Translations under genes and position numbers: made by a program
Assembly (NCBI GenBank): GCA_019637155.1
Contig: JAHBWE010000005.1
Coordinates: 372,001 to 436,000 of the forward strand
DNA: 64,000 bases
From: Labilithrix sp.
GTDB taxonomy: Bacteria; Myxococcota_A; Polyangia; Polyangiales; Polyangiaceae
Direction of reading: 5' to 3'
In this document: piece after piece, positions 7,897-17,127 of the stretch
How positions within the stretch are numbered: the stretch's first letter is position 1
Layout: each line of letters opens with the position of its first letter
The notes under the pieces: generated by a model
Told to the model about the DNA's origin: nothing
The model's database searches: none
Seen by the model: the letters and a program-made list of their open reading frames with translations, nothing else

Positions 7897-8760
7897 TCAG
7901 TGCGTGAGGTTCAGGTGCGCGAGCTGCAGCTTCGCTTCGGCGGTGAACTTCGACTCGGGGAAGCGGCGGATGAGGGAGCGCCACGAGTTCTTGGCGTCGT
8001 TCCAGGCTTGCGTGTCCATCTGGCACCACGCGAGGAGGTAGAGCGCGTCGTCGTGGACCTCCTTGTCGACCGCGTTCTCGGCGAGGCCGGCGAGGATCGG
8101 GATCGCCTCCTTCTGCCGGTTCAGGTGGCGGTACGAGTCCGAGAGGCCGAGGCGCACGCTCGGGCCGATCGACGAGTCGTCCTTGTACTTGAGGGACTCC
8201 TCGAAGGCGGTCGCCGCCTCCGACCAGCGCTGGACGCGGACTTTGTCCATGCCCTGCTGGTAGAGCTGGCCCGCGAGCTCGTTCCGCGCGCGCTCCACCG
8301 CGTCGGCGAACATCGCCGCCTCCGCCTTGCTGAGCGGCTCCTTCTTGACCTGCTCCCACTGCTCCACGATCTCGGCGCGCTTGCCGGTGCGGATCAGCTC
8401 GTAGAACTGCGCCGCGCGCGACTCCGCGCGGGCGCGGTCCTCGTCGCGCTTCTGCGCTTCGCGGCTCTCCTTCCGGAGGCGCTCGTTGTCCTGCGCGCGT
8501 TGCTCCGTCTCCGCCTTGATCTGATCGACGCGCGCGTCCCACGCGAGCTTCAGCGCCGCGAAGACGACGACGACGAACACGATGTACGCGGTGGCGCTGT
8601 TCCAGGAGAGGCGCCGCTCGTAGGTCTGCTGCCGCTTCGCGATCGACTTGATGTCGGCCGAGAGCGCGTTCGTGAGGTTGTTGGTCTTGATGACCGACGC
8701 GCGCGACTCGATGATCTCGCGCTTGATCTCGCGGAGCTCCTCGTCGACCTCGTGCACCAT
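7897..8760 (-). CDS. Single-pass membrane TPR/coiled-coil protein
   Basis: 287 residues. Residues 1-50 are charged and helical, one membrane segment lies at about 56-74 (TAYIVFVVVVFAALKLAW), residues 75-120 form a coiled coil, and residues 140-285 carry TPR-type helices (WSEAATAFEESLKYKDD, YLLAWCQMDTQAWNDAKNSW). The end, FPESKFTAEAKLQLAHLN, resembles the YbgF/outer-membrane-assembly type of TPR. A scaffold role near the inner membrane is likely, but no partner is indicated. It lies divergent from efp. Confidence 0.75.
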   Translation of the reverse strand: MVHEVDEELREIKREIIESRASVIKTNNLTNALSADIKSIAKRQQTYERRLSWNSATAYIVFVVVVFAALKLAWDARVDQIKAETEQRAQDNERLRKESREAQKRDEDRARAESRAAQFYELIRTGKRAEIVEQWEQVKKEPLSKAEAAMFADAVERARNELAGQLYQQGMDKVRVQRWSEAATAFEESLKYKDDSSIGPSVRLGLSDSYRHLNRQKEAIPILAGLAENAVDKEVHDDALYLLAWCQMDTQAWNDAKNSWRSLIRRFPESKFTAEAKLQLAHLNLTH

Positions 8761-8869
8761 CGCGGCCGCTCTTAGCGCATCAGAGCCGCTGGCAGAAGGG
8801 ATTCAAACCGCAGAGTATCGCGGCGCTCTTCCCTCGTTAAGGACCCCGTGGTAATCGCCGAGGACCGAC

Positions 8870-9433
8870 ATGGCAAGCACGACCGACATCCGCAAAGGCC
8901 TCAAGATCCAGATCGACGGCGTGCCGTACCACATCGTCGAGCACCAGTTCGTGAAGCCGGGCAAGGGTCAGTCGTTCACGCGCTGCAGCGTGCGCAACCT
9001 CACGAACGGCAAGGTCGTCGAGCGCACCTGGAAGTCCGGCGAGTCGGTCGAGCTCGCCGACGTCGAGGACCGGAAGATGACGTATTCGTGGGAAGAGGGC
9101 GACAACTACGTCTTCATGGACACGAACACGGGCGACCAGATCTACGTCGGCAAGGACAAGGTCGGCCCCGAGGCGCGCTTCCTCTCGGAGGGCCTCGACG
9201 TCGAGGTCACGCTCTTCAACGGCAACCCGATCGGCATCGACATGCCGCCGAACGTCATCATGCAGGTCGTCACGAGCGAGCCGGGCGTGAAGGGCGACAC
9301 CGCGAGCGGCGCGACCAAGCCCGCCACGCTCGCGACCGGCGCGACCGTCAACGTCCCGCTCTTCATCAAAGAAGGCGAGTGGATCAAGATCGACGTCGCC
9401 TCCGGCCAGTACCAAGAGCGCGTCAACAAGTAA
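8870..9433 (+). CDS. efp: Elongation factor P
   Basis: 187 residues, the normal length. EF-P binds ribosomes stalled at polyproline stretches and promotes peptide bond formation. The N-terminal KOW-like domain contains the VKPGKGQSF loop, where Lys32 is the residue that carries the activating modification in many bacteria. The OB domains follow, with the C-terminal signature EPGVKGDTASGATKPA and VPLFIKEGEWIKID. A GAGGA ribosome-binding site lies five bases before ATG. No EpmA or EpmB gene is in the window. Confidence 0.97.
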   Translation: MASTTDIRKGLKIQIDGVPYHIVEHQFVKPGKGQSFTRCSVRNLTNGKVVERTWKSGESVELADVEDRKMTYSWEEGDNYVFMDTNTGDQIYVGKDKVGPEARFLSEGLDVEVTLFNGNPIGIDMPPNVIMQVVTSEPGVKGDTASGATKPATLATGATVNVPLFIKEGEWIKIDVASGQYQERVNK

Positions 9434-9450
9434 TCGGGTATCCTCCGGGG

Positions 9451-10800
9451 GTGAGTCTTCGCGCATTTGCGGCGTTCGCCGCGGCCGTGATCGTGGCGGC
9501 CGCGTGCGGCGGGACCTCCGCCGAGGCTCCGGCCGGTCCGTCGCAGGCCGGCGTGATCGATCTCGACGGCGGGCCGATCCAGACCACGCCCGACGGACCG
9601 AGCGGGCTCCCTTGCGACGTCGACGCGATCCTCACGACCCACTGCCGGAAGTGCCACGCGCGGCCGCCGCAATACGGCGCGCCGATGCCGCTCCTCGGCT
9701 GGGACGACCTCCAGGCCCCGACGCCGAGCGGCGGCAAGAAGGTCCACGAGATGGTGCTCTCGAAGGTCGCGAACGACGACGCGCCGATGCCGCCGGCGCC
9801 GAACGCGCGCCTCTCGGAGGCGGAGAAGAAGACGCTCTCCGACTGGTCCGCCGCCGGCGCGCCGCGCAGCGCGGAGAGCTGCGCGACCACGCCGCCTCCT
9901 CCTCCGCCCGATCCGGTGACCGGCCTCTCCTGCACCCCGAACAAGACGCTCGCGCCCGCGGCGCCCTACGAGATGCCGGAGAGCGCGGGCGATCAGTACG
10001 TGTGCTGGGGCGTCGACGTCACCGCCGACACGCCGACGCACATCGTCGGCTTCGCGCCGCGGATCGACAACACGACGATCACGCATCACGTCGTGATGTA
10101 CGAAGCGCCCTCGTCGTATCCGTCGACCCCGCAGCCGTGCGACGCCTCCGCGGCGGTGACGTGGCGCATGGTCCTCGGCTGGGCGCCCGGCATCTCCGGC
10201 GTCGAGCTGCCGCCGGAGGCGGGCTTCCCGATCGCGCCGGCCGGGACGCACTACGTCGTGCAGATGCACTACTCGAACCCGCAGCGCCTCAAGGGCGAGA
10301 AGGACAGCACGAAGATCGAGGTCTGCACCGCGCCGCCGCGGCAGCACGAGGCCGACGTGCTCGCGTTCGGGTCGCAGAGCTTCACCATCCCCGCCGCCCC
10401 ACCTCCCGGCGGCGTCTTCACGCGCGAGTGCAGCATCACCGTCCCGAGCTTCTTCGCCGGAATCCACCTCTTCGCCGCCATGCCCCACATGCACAAAATC
10501 GGGCACGCGATGACGACGACGCTCACGCGGCAGGGCGGCGCGCCGATCGACCTCGGCACGATGACCAGCTACGACTTCAACGCGCAGCGCTGGTTGCCGA
10601 TCGACGCGGTGACGCAGAGCGGAGACGTCATCCGCACCGACTGCAGCTGGAAGAACACGACCGGCGCGCCGGTGAAGTTCGGCGAAAAGACGGCCGACGA
10701 GATGTGTTACTCGTTCACCATGTACTATCCACGCATCGCATCGACGCTCTGGAGCTGGGGCCTCCCCGCCCAGACGGCGAGCTGCGTATCGAGGCCCTGA
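9451..10800 (+). CDS. Lipoprotein with heme motif and copper type II monooxygenase-like domains
   Basis: GTG at 9451, 17 bp after efp, starts a lipoprotein signal (RAFAAFAAAVIVAAACGG). 449 residues. An N-terminal module has CDVDAILTTHCRKCHARP, a CxxCH heme-binding motif in the style of planctomycete/myxobacterial cytochrome modules. After a Pro-rich linker, residues about 165-449 resemble the two copper domains of PHM/DBH-type ascorbate-dependent monooxygenases, with THHVVMYE, HYVVQMHYSNP and MPHMHKIG as likely copper ligands. This suggests an extracytoplasmic redox enzyme fed by heme. Substrate unknown. The stop codon is one base before the proposed start of hflX. Confidence 0.8.
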   Translation: MSLRAFAAFAAAVIVAAACGGTSAEAPAGPSQAGVIDLDGGPIQTTPDGPSGLPCDVDAILTTHCRKCHARPPQYGAPMPLLGWDDLQAPTPSGGKKVHEMVLSKVANDDAPMPPAPNARLSEAEKKTLSDWSAAGAPRSAESCATTPPPPPPDPVTGLSCTPNKTLAPAAPYEMPESAGDQYVCWGVDVTADTPTHIVGFAPRIDNTTITHHVVMYEAPSSYPSTPQPCDASAAVTWRMVLGWAPGISGVELPPEAGFPIAPAGTHYVVQMHYSNPQRLKGEKDSTKIEVCTAPPRQHEADVLAFGSQSFTIPAAPPPGGVFTRECSITVPSFFAGIHLFAAMPHMHKIGHAMTTTLTRQGGAPIDLGTMTSYDFNAQRWLPIDAVTQSGDVIRTDCSWKNTTGAPVKFGEKTADEMCYSFTMYYPRIASTLWSWGLPAQTASCVSRP

Positions 10801-10801
10801 C

Positions 10802-12637
10802 ATCGAGCTCTACGGCAACACCAAGGGGCTCTCCCCGTCCGCGACGAAGACGCTCGAGCGCATCTATCGGCGCAAGGTCCCCGTGAACGACATCTCGACG
10901 ACGGAGCTGACGCGGTCGCTCGTCGCCGCGAGCGTCGAGACCGGGCGCCAGGTCGGCGCGCTCGTGCATCGCTCCGGGCAGGTCGACTACGTCGTCGTCG
11001 GCGACGCGGGGAAGCTGATGCTCCCCGACATCGGGCGCCTCCGCGCGGCGGAGGGGCGCTTCCGCGGCCTGCGCCTGATCCACACCCACCTCCGTGGCGA
11101 GGCGCTGACGCGCGACGACATCGTCGACCTCGTGCGGCTCCGCCTCGACCTCGTCTGCGCGATCCAGCTCTCGCCGCGGGGGGAGGCGAGGTCGATGCAG
11201 TATGCATACAACGTCCCGACCGACGATCCCGACGCGCTGCCGTACCGCGAGGTCGGGCCGCTCCCGATCGGACAGGCCCTCGTCGACGTCGGAGAGCTCA
11301 TGTCCGACCTCGAGGCCGAGTTCGCGCGCCAGAGCCGCGGGCGCGAGGTGCGCGGCAAGGACGGCGTCGCGATGCTCGTCCACGTCGGCGAGAAGAGCGA
11401 GCGGAACCGAGGCCAGGACGCGCTCGGAAGACCGAGCGCTCTACGTCACGCCGAGGTGAGCATGAGCGAGCTCCGCGAGCTCGCGCGCACGGCCGGCGTC
11501 GCGGTGGCGGAGGAGATCGTGCAGCTGCGCGATCGCGTCGACCCCAAGTTCGTGCTCGGCAAGGGCAAGCTCGAGGACGTCATCGTCCGCGCGATGCAGC
11601 GCGGCGCCGACGTGCTCGTCTTCGACCGCGATCTCACCCCCGCGCAGAACTCCGCGATCGCGAAGGAGTCGGACCTCAAGGTCATCGATCGCACGCAGCT
11701 GATCCTCGACATCTTCGCGCAGCGCGCGGAGAGCTACGACGGCAAGCTGCAGGTCGAGCTCGCGCAGCTGAAGTACAACATGCCGCGCCTCGGGATGAAG
11801 GACGACGCGCTCTCGCGCCTCACCGGCGGCATCGGCGGACGCGGCCCCGGCGAGACGAAGCTCGAGATCGGTCGCCGCCGCGCGAAGGAGCGCGTCGCGC
11901 ACCTCGAGGCGCAGCTCCGGAAGCTCTCGAAGCGCCGCGAGCAGCGCCGTCACAAGCGCACGCGCGACGGCGTGCCGACCGTCGCGATCGTCGGCTACAC
12001 GAACGCGGGCAAGAGCACGCTCCTCAACGCGCTCACCGGCGCGGAGGTGCTCGCGGAGGACAAGCTCTTCGCGACCCTCGACACGCGCTCGCGCCACTTG
12101 AAGGTGGGCTGGGCGGGCTACGGCGATCGCGAGATCGTCATCACCGACACGGTGGGCTTCATCCGCGATTTGCCGGAGGACCTCTTCGCCGCCTTCCGCG
12201 CCACCTTCGAGGAGGCGGCGGACGCGGACCTGATCCTCCACGTCGTCGACGCGGCCGATCCGGCGAAGGAAGACCACGTCGCGACGACGGAGAACGTCCT
12301 CGCCGAGCTCGAGCTCGCGGAGATCCCGCGCGTCATGGTGTTCAACAAGATCGAGCTCCTCACGAAGATCGACGCGAAGATCTTGCAGAAGAAGCACCCC
12401 GACTCGGTGCAGGTGTCGGCGATGCAGCGCGACTCGGTGCGGCCGCTCTTGAAGCGGCTCGCGATCGAGCTCGCGGAGCGCTGGGATCAGAGCGCGAGGA
12501 TGCCGGTCGCCGCGCCGGTCGATCCCGAGACCGAACAAGAGCTCCCCGACGCGGAGCCCGACCTCCACGCGACGACGCTCGACGAGCTGCTCCGCGCGGC
12601 GGGCCGGCGCGGCCGCCGCCGCGTCCAGGTCACCTGA
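10802..12637 (+). CDS. hflX: GTPase HflX, probable AUC start
   Basis: HflX is a ribosome-associated GTPase that splits and rescues stalled ribosomes. Glycine-rich GGIGGRGPGETKLE precedes the G domain, which has GYTNAGKST (G1), DTVGF (G3) and NKIE (G4). This is the long form with an N-terminal region resembling delta-proteobacterial homologs. The first ordinary start is GTG 10883, but the preceding frame reads ELYGNTKGLSPSATKTLERI, which fits the conserved HflX beginning and lacks any in-frame ATG, GTG or TTG. An AUC at 10802 sits seven bases after a GAGG (10791-10794) and one base after the upstream stop, so I take it as the start. A start at 10883 remains possible. Confidence 0.85.
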   Translation: MELYGNTKGLSPSATKTLERIYRRKVPVNDISTTELTRSLVAASVETGRQVGALVHRSGQVDYVVVGDAGKLMLPDIGRLRAAEGRFRGLRLIHTHLRGEALTRDDIVDLVRLRLDLVCAIQLSPRGEARSMQYAYNVPTDDPDALPYREVGPLPIGQALVDVGELMSDLEAEFARQSRGREVRGKDGVAMLVHVGEKSERNRGQDALGRPSALRHAEVSMSELRELARTAGVAVAEEIVQLRDRVDPKFVLGKGKLEDVIVRAMQRGADVLVFDRDLTPAQNSAIAKESDLKVIDRTQLILDIFAQRAESYDGKLQVELAQLKYNMPRLGMKDDALSRLTGGIGGRGPGETKLEIGRRRAKERVAHLEAQLRKLSKRREQRRHKRTRDGVPTVAIVGYTNAGKSTLLNALTGAEVLAEDKLFATLDTRSRHLKVGWAGYGDREIVITDTVGFIRDLPEDLFAAFRATFEEAADADLILHVVDAADPAKEDHVATTENVLAELELAEIPRVMVFNKIELLTKIDAKILQKKHPDSVQVSAMQRDSVRPLLKRLAIELAERWDQSARMPVAAPVDPETEQELPDAEPDLHATTLDELLRAAGRRGRRRVQVT

Positions 12638-12647
12638 CGAGATCGGC

Positions 12648-15287
12648 TCACCTGACGAGATCGGCCGCGTTACGCGGGTAGAGCTTTCGCTGCGAGAACG
12701 ACCAGCCCATGATGCCGGTGAAGCTCGAGAAGGTCGCGTCCTTCTCGAAGCCGGGGGCGGGGTAAGGACAGAGCTGACCGCCGGTGGTCCCGCAGTTGCC
12801 GAAGCGGCGGAAGAGCTGGTCGTGGATGCGGAGCCCGCCGGGCGACACCTCCATCTCCCAGCGCGCGTCATGGGCCGCGTCCTTCACCCCGTTGAGGTTG
12901 GGGTCCGTGACGACGAAGCTCCCGTCGACGCGCACGAGCAGGCTCTCGTACGGCTCCGCGGCGGCGCGCGCGGCGGTGTTGATCTGGTTGACGTTCACCA
13001 AGAGCGGGACCGCGGGCGTGACCGCGGTGTCGATCACGGTGATGGTGGCGAGCGTGATCTGGTCCTGGTCGAACGGGTTCTTGTGCAGACCCACCGCGCG
13101 GACCTTCTGCCCGAGCCGCGGACCGGTGGACGCGTTGCCCGCGAGCGCGTCGGCCTGGAGGTAGATCCCCTGCCACGGCCCGCCCTCCACCGTCTCCTGG
13201 ATGTAGAGGTGCGTGCTCGCGAGCTTCGCGCTCACGATGCCCTCGACCGCGACGACGCTCGGGACGTCCGGGTGTCCCGCCGCGGCGGGGTTCCGGACGG
13301 TGGAGATCGGGTAGTCGCAGGGATCGGCGCCCGAGCGGCTCTCTGCGCAGGTGTCGCACGCGTCGCCGATGCCGTCGTCGTCCGCGTCGGCCTGATCGGC
13401 GTTCGCGACCGTCAGGCAGTTGTCGATGCCGTTCGGGACGCCGTCGCCGTCGATGTCCGCGCCGCTCAGGTGGTCGCACTCCTGCGAGCCGTCGTTCGGG
13501 CACTCGTCGCACGCGTCGCCGATGCCGTCGTTGTCGGAGTCGGCCTGGTTGCCGCCGTCCATCGGTCGCACGGGGTTGAAGATGAGCGGGCAGTTGTCGC
13601 GATCGTCGGGGATGCCGTCGCCGTCCTTGTCCGACTCGGTGGGGTTGCCGTCGTAGACGGTGGAGCCGCGGACGACGCCGGGGCGCGAGGGGTGGCACGA
13701 CGGCTCGTCGGTCGGCGTCTCGTTCTTGCAGAAGAACGTCGGGTAGAACTTCGTGCCGGCCTCGAGGACGGTCGCGAGCGTGGGCGGGTTGGACGACGCG
13801 CGCACGTCGATGCAGGCCGTCTTCTCCTTGCCGCACACGTCGCCGGGCCACGGCGCGCAACGCGACGTCGCGGGGGGGAGGACCGCGGGATCGGTGATGA
13901 GCGGCGTGTCGCCGTAGAGCGCGGTGCCGCCGCGGAGGACGAGGGCGACGTCCTCGACGCCGCCGTCGATGACGGCGCGGAAGTCCTTGTTCGTCGAGCC
14001 GTCGTAGACCGCGATGTCGGCGAGGTAGCCTGTCTTCAGCATGCCGATCGCGTGGGCGGCGCCGGACGCCATCGCGGCGTTGATCGTGACCATGCGCCAG
14101 AGGTCGGCGTCGGTGAAGTGCTTGTCGAAGTACTTCGTGTTCCAGTCGTCCGCGCAGCGGAGCTCGCGGAACATGTTCATCGAGCCGGAGGGGATCCAGT
14201 CGGTGCCGAGCGCGATCGTCACGCCGAGCATGTCGAGCATGACCGCGGGCGTCGTGTTGCCGTAGAGGTCCACGTTCGAGCGCGGCGACCAGATGACCTT
14301 CGCGCCCGCCTTGCGGATCGCGCGCGCGTCGTCGGTGCGGACCGCGACCGCGTGGATGATGCCGCTCGTCGGCAGGACGAGGTTGTTCTTGCTGTCCTCG
14401 TCGCGCAGGCAGACGAACTCGTTGTGCGCCTCGGGGTCGATGCCCTCCGAGATGTGCGGGACGTAGGCGCCGCGCTGCTCCGCGACGTAGGTCGTGCGGA
14501 TGTTGCTGTAGTCGCACGAGGCGATGATGTTCTTGCCGGGCGTGCCGAGCGGGAACGTGTCGGAGAAGGCGAAGTCGACGGGGAGGCCCTCGAGCTGATC
14601 GGCGTCGGTGTCGAGGTTGCGCATGAGGCCCGACGCGCCGCCGCCGCCGCCGATGATCGAGGTGCCGCCGCTCATGATGAAGCGGAGCTCGCCGTGCGCG
14701 AGGATGGCCGCGGTGCGGACCGAGCTGTTGTACTCGAGGCGCTTGTGGCCGCGCGCGCCCTGCCAGTCGCTGCGGTTCTCGTACTTCTCCGCGTGGACGA
14801 TCGGCTTGTTGTTCTGGAAGGTGATGTGCTCGTGCGCGTTGATGAGGCCGGGCGAGATGACGCCGTCCGGGCACGAGATGATCGTCGCGTCGGCGTACGC
14901 GGGATCGTCCGAGCAGTCGCAGGAGACGCACGCGATGCGGCCCCGCGCGTCGAACATGACCTCACCGCCGTGCAGCACCTCCTCCGGCCCGAGCACGCTG
15001 CCGCGGATGACCTTCATCGCGCCGGCGGTGCCGGCCTTCGTCACCGCGCAGACGCCGCTCGCCACCGGCGCGATCGTGCTCTTGCACTCGGTGACCTTCG
15101 GCTGCGGGTTGTAGTTCGTGTGCGGCTGCGCCGGCTTCGGCGGCGCGATGAAGCCGTCGCCGCCGGCGTCGAAGATGTCGCCGTCAGGGACCTTCACTCC
15201 CTGCGGGTTCTCCTGATCGCTGCAGTGAAGCAGCATGCCGGCCCCGCTCGCGGCGAGGGCAAAAGCCAAGAAGCGCGAAGGGAGCAT
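12648..15287 (-). CDS. Amidohydrolase-family lipoprotein with thrombospondin type 3 repeats
   Basis: 879 residues with a lipoprotein-type N-terminus (SGAGMLLHC, Cys22). The first two thirds are a metal-dependent amidohydrolase: SPGLINAHEHITF supplies the HxH metal motif, followed by GGTSIIGGGGGASG, TSGIIHAVAV, IWSPRSNVDLYG and IALGTDWIPSGSMNM (Asp ligand region). Next come calcium-binding thrombospondin type 3 motifs: DKDGDGIPDDRDNCP, DSDNDGIGDACDEC, DIDGDGVPNGIDNC and DADDDGIGDACDTC. A C-terminal beta domain (about 690-879) completes the protein. It probably acts at the outer membrane or outside the cell. The substrate cannot be read from sequence. Confidence 0.88.
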   Translation of the reverse strand: MLPSRFLAFALAASGAGMLLHCSDQENPQGVKVPDGDIFDAGGDGFIAPPKPAQPHTNYNPQPKVTECKSTIAPVASGVCAVTKAGTAGAMKVIRGSVLGPEEVLHGGEVMFDARGRIACVSCDCSDDPAYADATIISCPDGVISPGLINAHEHITFQNNKPIVHAEKYENRSDWQGARGHKRLEYNSSVRTAAILAHGELRFIMSGGTSIIGGGGGASGLMRNLDTDADQLEGLPVDFAFSDTFPLGTPGKNIIASCDYSNIRTTYVAEQRGAYVPHISEGIDPEAHNEFVCLRDEDSKNNLVLPTSGIIHAVAVRTDDARAIRKAGAKVIWSPRSNVDLYGNTTPAVMLDMLGVTIALGTDWIPSGSMNMFRELRCADDWNTKYFDKHFTDADLWRMVTINAAMASGAAHAIGMLKTGYLADIAVYDGSTNKDFRAVIDGGVEDVALVLRGGTALYGDTPLITDPAVLPPATSRCAPWPGDVCGKEKTACIDVRASSNPPTLATVLEAGTKFYPTFFCKNETPTDEPSCHPSRPGVVRGSTVYDGNPTESDKDGDGIPDDRDNCPLIFNPVRPMDGGNQADSDNDGIGDACDECPNDGSQECDHLSGADIDGDGVPNGIDNCLTVANADQADADDDGIGDACDTCAESRSGADPCDYPISTVRNPAAAGHPDVPSVVAVEGIVSAKLASTHLYIQETVEGGPWQGIYLQADALAGNASTGPRLGQKVRAVGLHKNPFDQDQITLATITVIDTAVTPAVPLLVNVNQINTAARAAAEPYESLLVRVDGSFVVTDPNLNGVKDAAHDARWEMEVSPGGLRIHDQLFRRFGNCGTTGGQLCPYPAPGFEKDATFSSFTGIMGWSFSQRKLYPRNAADLVR

Positions 15288-15360
15288 CGGTTCGATTGTA
15301 GCTGATGCCTAGTGACGGGCCTGTCTCTGTTTGGACACACGTTGTGGTAAGAGCGCGCCC

Positions 15361-17046
15361 ATGGGATCTCGAACGGTCGTCGCGCCGCGTGGGAGCACGC
15401 TCACCTGCAAGGGCTGGGTCCAGGAGGCCGCGCTGCGGATGCTCCACAACAACCTCGATCCCGAGGTCGCGGAGCGCCCGGAGGACCTCGTCGTTTACGG
15501 CGGCACCGGAAAAGCCGCACGATCGTGGGAAGCCTTCGACGTGATCGTCCGCGAGCTCACCGATCTCGCCGACGACGAGACGCTGCTCGTGCAGTCGGGG
15601 AAGGCGGTCGGGCGTTTCAAAACGCATCGCGACGCCCCGCGCGTGCTCATCGCGAACTCGAACCTCGTCGGCAAGTGGGCGACGTGGGAGCACTTCCGCG
15701 AGCTCGAGAAGAAGGGCCTCATCATGTTCGGCCAGATGACGGCCGGCTCGTGGATCTACATCGGCACGCAGGGCATCTTGCAGGGCACGTTCGAGACGTT
15801 CGTCGCCGCGCGGAAGGCGTACGTCGCGCGCACGCACCGGGACGGGCACCTCTGGGTCCTCACCGCGGGCCTCGGCGGCATGGGCGGCGCGCAGCCGCTC
15901 GCCGCGACGATGGCGGGGATGTCGTGCCTCGGCGTGGAGGTCGATCCCGCGCGGATCCAGAAGCGGCTCGACACGCGCTACGTCGACGAGCGGATCGACG
16001 ATCTCGACGCCGCGCTCGCGCGGATCGAGAAGGCGAAGAAGGAGGACAAGCCCGTCAGCATCGCGCTCTGCGCGAACGCGGCCGAGGTCTACCCCGAGCT
16101 CGTGAAGCGAGGCGTGATCCCGGATCTGGTCACCGAGCAGACGGCGGCGCACGATCCGCTCGTCGGCTACGTCCCGCTCGGCTTCACGCTCGAGGAGGCG
16201 GCGGAGCTCCGCAAGGAAGACCCGGAGGGCTACGTCGAGCGGGCGAAGGCGAGCATGGCCGAAGAGGTCGACGCGATGCTCGCGATGAAGAAGAAGGGCG
16301 CCGAGGTCTTCGACTACGGCAACAACATCCGCGCGTGCGCGGTCGAGGCGGGCTGCGCGAAGGCGTTCGACGTCCCCGGCTTCGTGCCGGCGTACATCCG
16401 CCCGCTCTTCTGCGTGGGCAAGGGCCCGTTCCGCTGGGTGGCGCTCTCGGGCGATCCGGAGGACATCGCGGTCACGGACCAGGCGGTGCTCGACGCGGTC
16501 CCGGACGATCCCGATCTCCGCCGCTGGATCGAGCTCGCGAAGGAGCGGGTGAAGTTCCAGGGGCTGCCGGCGCGCATCTGCTGGCTCGGCTACGGCGATC
16601 GGATGAAGGTCGGCCTCGCGTTCAACGAGCTCGTTCGCACGGGCAAGGTGAAGGCGCCGATCGTCATCGGCCGCGATCACCTCGACTGCGGCTCGGTCGC
16701 GTCGCCGAACCGCGAGACGGAGGCGATGAAGGACGGCTCCGACGCGATCGCCGACTTCGCGCTCCTCAACGCGCTCGTGAACACGGCGGCCGGCGCGAGC
16801 TGGGTGAGCTTCCACCACGGCGGCGGCGTCGGCATGGGCATGAGCCTCCACGCGGGCATGGTCGTCGTCGCCGACGGTACGCCGGAAGCCGCGAAGCGCC
16901 TCGAGCGTGTCCTCACCTCCGATCCCGGCATGGGCGTCGTTCGCCACGCAGACGCGGGCTACGAAGAGGCGATCGCGTGCGCAAAGAGCAAGGGCGTGCA
17001 CATCCCGCACGCCGATCATCCGGCCGCGCCGGGTGGGGAAAGGTAG
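15361..17046 (+). CDS. hutU: Urocanate hydratase
   Basis: Urocanase converts urocanate to 4-imidazolone-5-propanoate in histidine degradation, using tightly bound NAD+. ATG 15361 starts [34 protein letters not shown]; the upstream in-frame start at 15331 adds ten odd residues. 561 residues, close to the usual length of about 555. Family signatures include [74 protein letters not shown] and [20 protein letters not shown]. No hutH, hutI or hutG is beside it, so the pathway genes are dispersed. Confidence 0.97.
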   Translation: MGSRTVVAPRGSTLTCKGWVQEAALRMLHNNLDPEVAERPEDLVVYGGTGKAARSWEAFDVIVRELTDLADDETLLVQSGKAVGRFKTHRDAPRVLIANSNLVGKWATWEHFRELEKKGLIMFGQMTAGSWIYIGTQGILQGTFETFVAARKAYVARTHRDGHLWVLTAGLGGMGGAQPLAATMAGMSCLGVEVDPARIQKRLDTRYVDERIDDLDAALARIEKAKKEDKPVSIALCANAAEVYPELVKRGVIPDLVTEQTAAHDPLVGYVPLGFTLEEAAELRKEDPEGYVERAKASMAEEVDAMLAMKKKGAEVFDYGNNIRACAVEAGCAKAFDVPGFVPAYIRPLFCVGKGPFRWVALSGDPEDIAVTDQAVLDAVPDDPDLRRWIELAKERVKFQGLPARICWLGYGDRMKVGLAFNELVRTGKVKAPIVIGRDHLDCGSVASPNRETEAMKDGSDAIADFALLNALVNTAAGASWVSFHHGGGVGMGMSLHAGMVVVADGTPEAAKRLERVLTSDPGMGVVRHADAGYEEAIACAKSKGVHIPHADHPAAPGGER

Positions 17047-17090
17047 GTCCAGACCGCGGCCTGGAGGTCGAATTTCCGAAGAATTTCGAG

Positions 17091-17109
17091 TGTAGGCAAA
17101 TGGCCTACA
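17091..17109 (+). terminator. Short hairpin behind hutU
   Basis: TGTAGGC-AAATG-GCCTACA forms a 7-bp stem 45 bp after the hutU stop and 18 bp before the next start. There is no U-tract, so it could be a weak terminator or an operator of the next gene. Confidence 0.35.
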
Positions 17110-17127
17110 GCTTGCTCGAGCCCAGGT

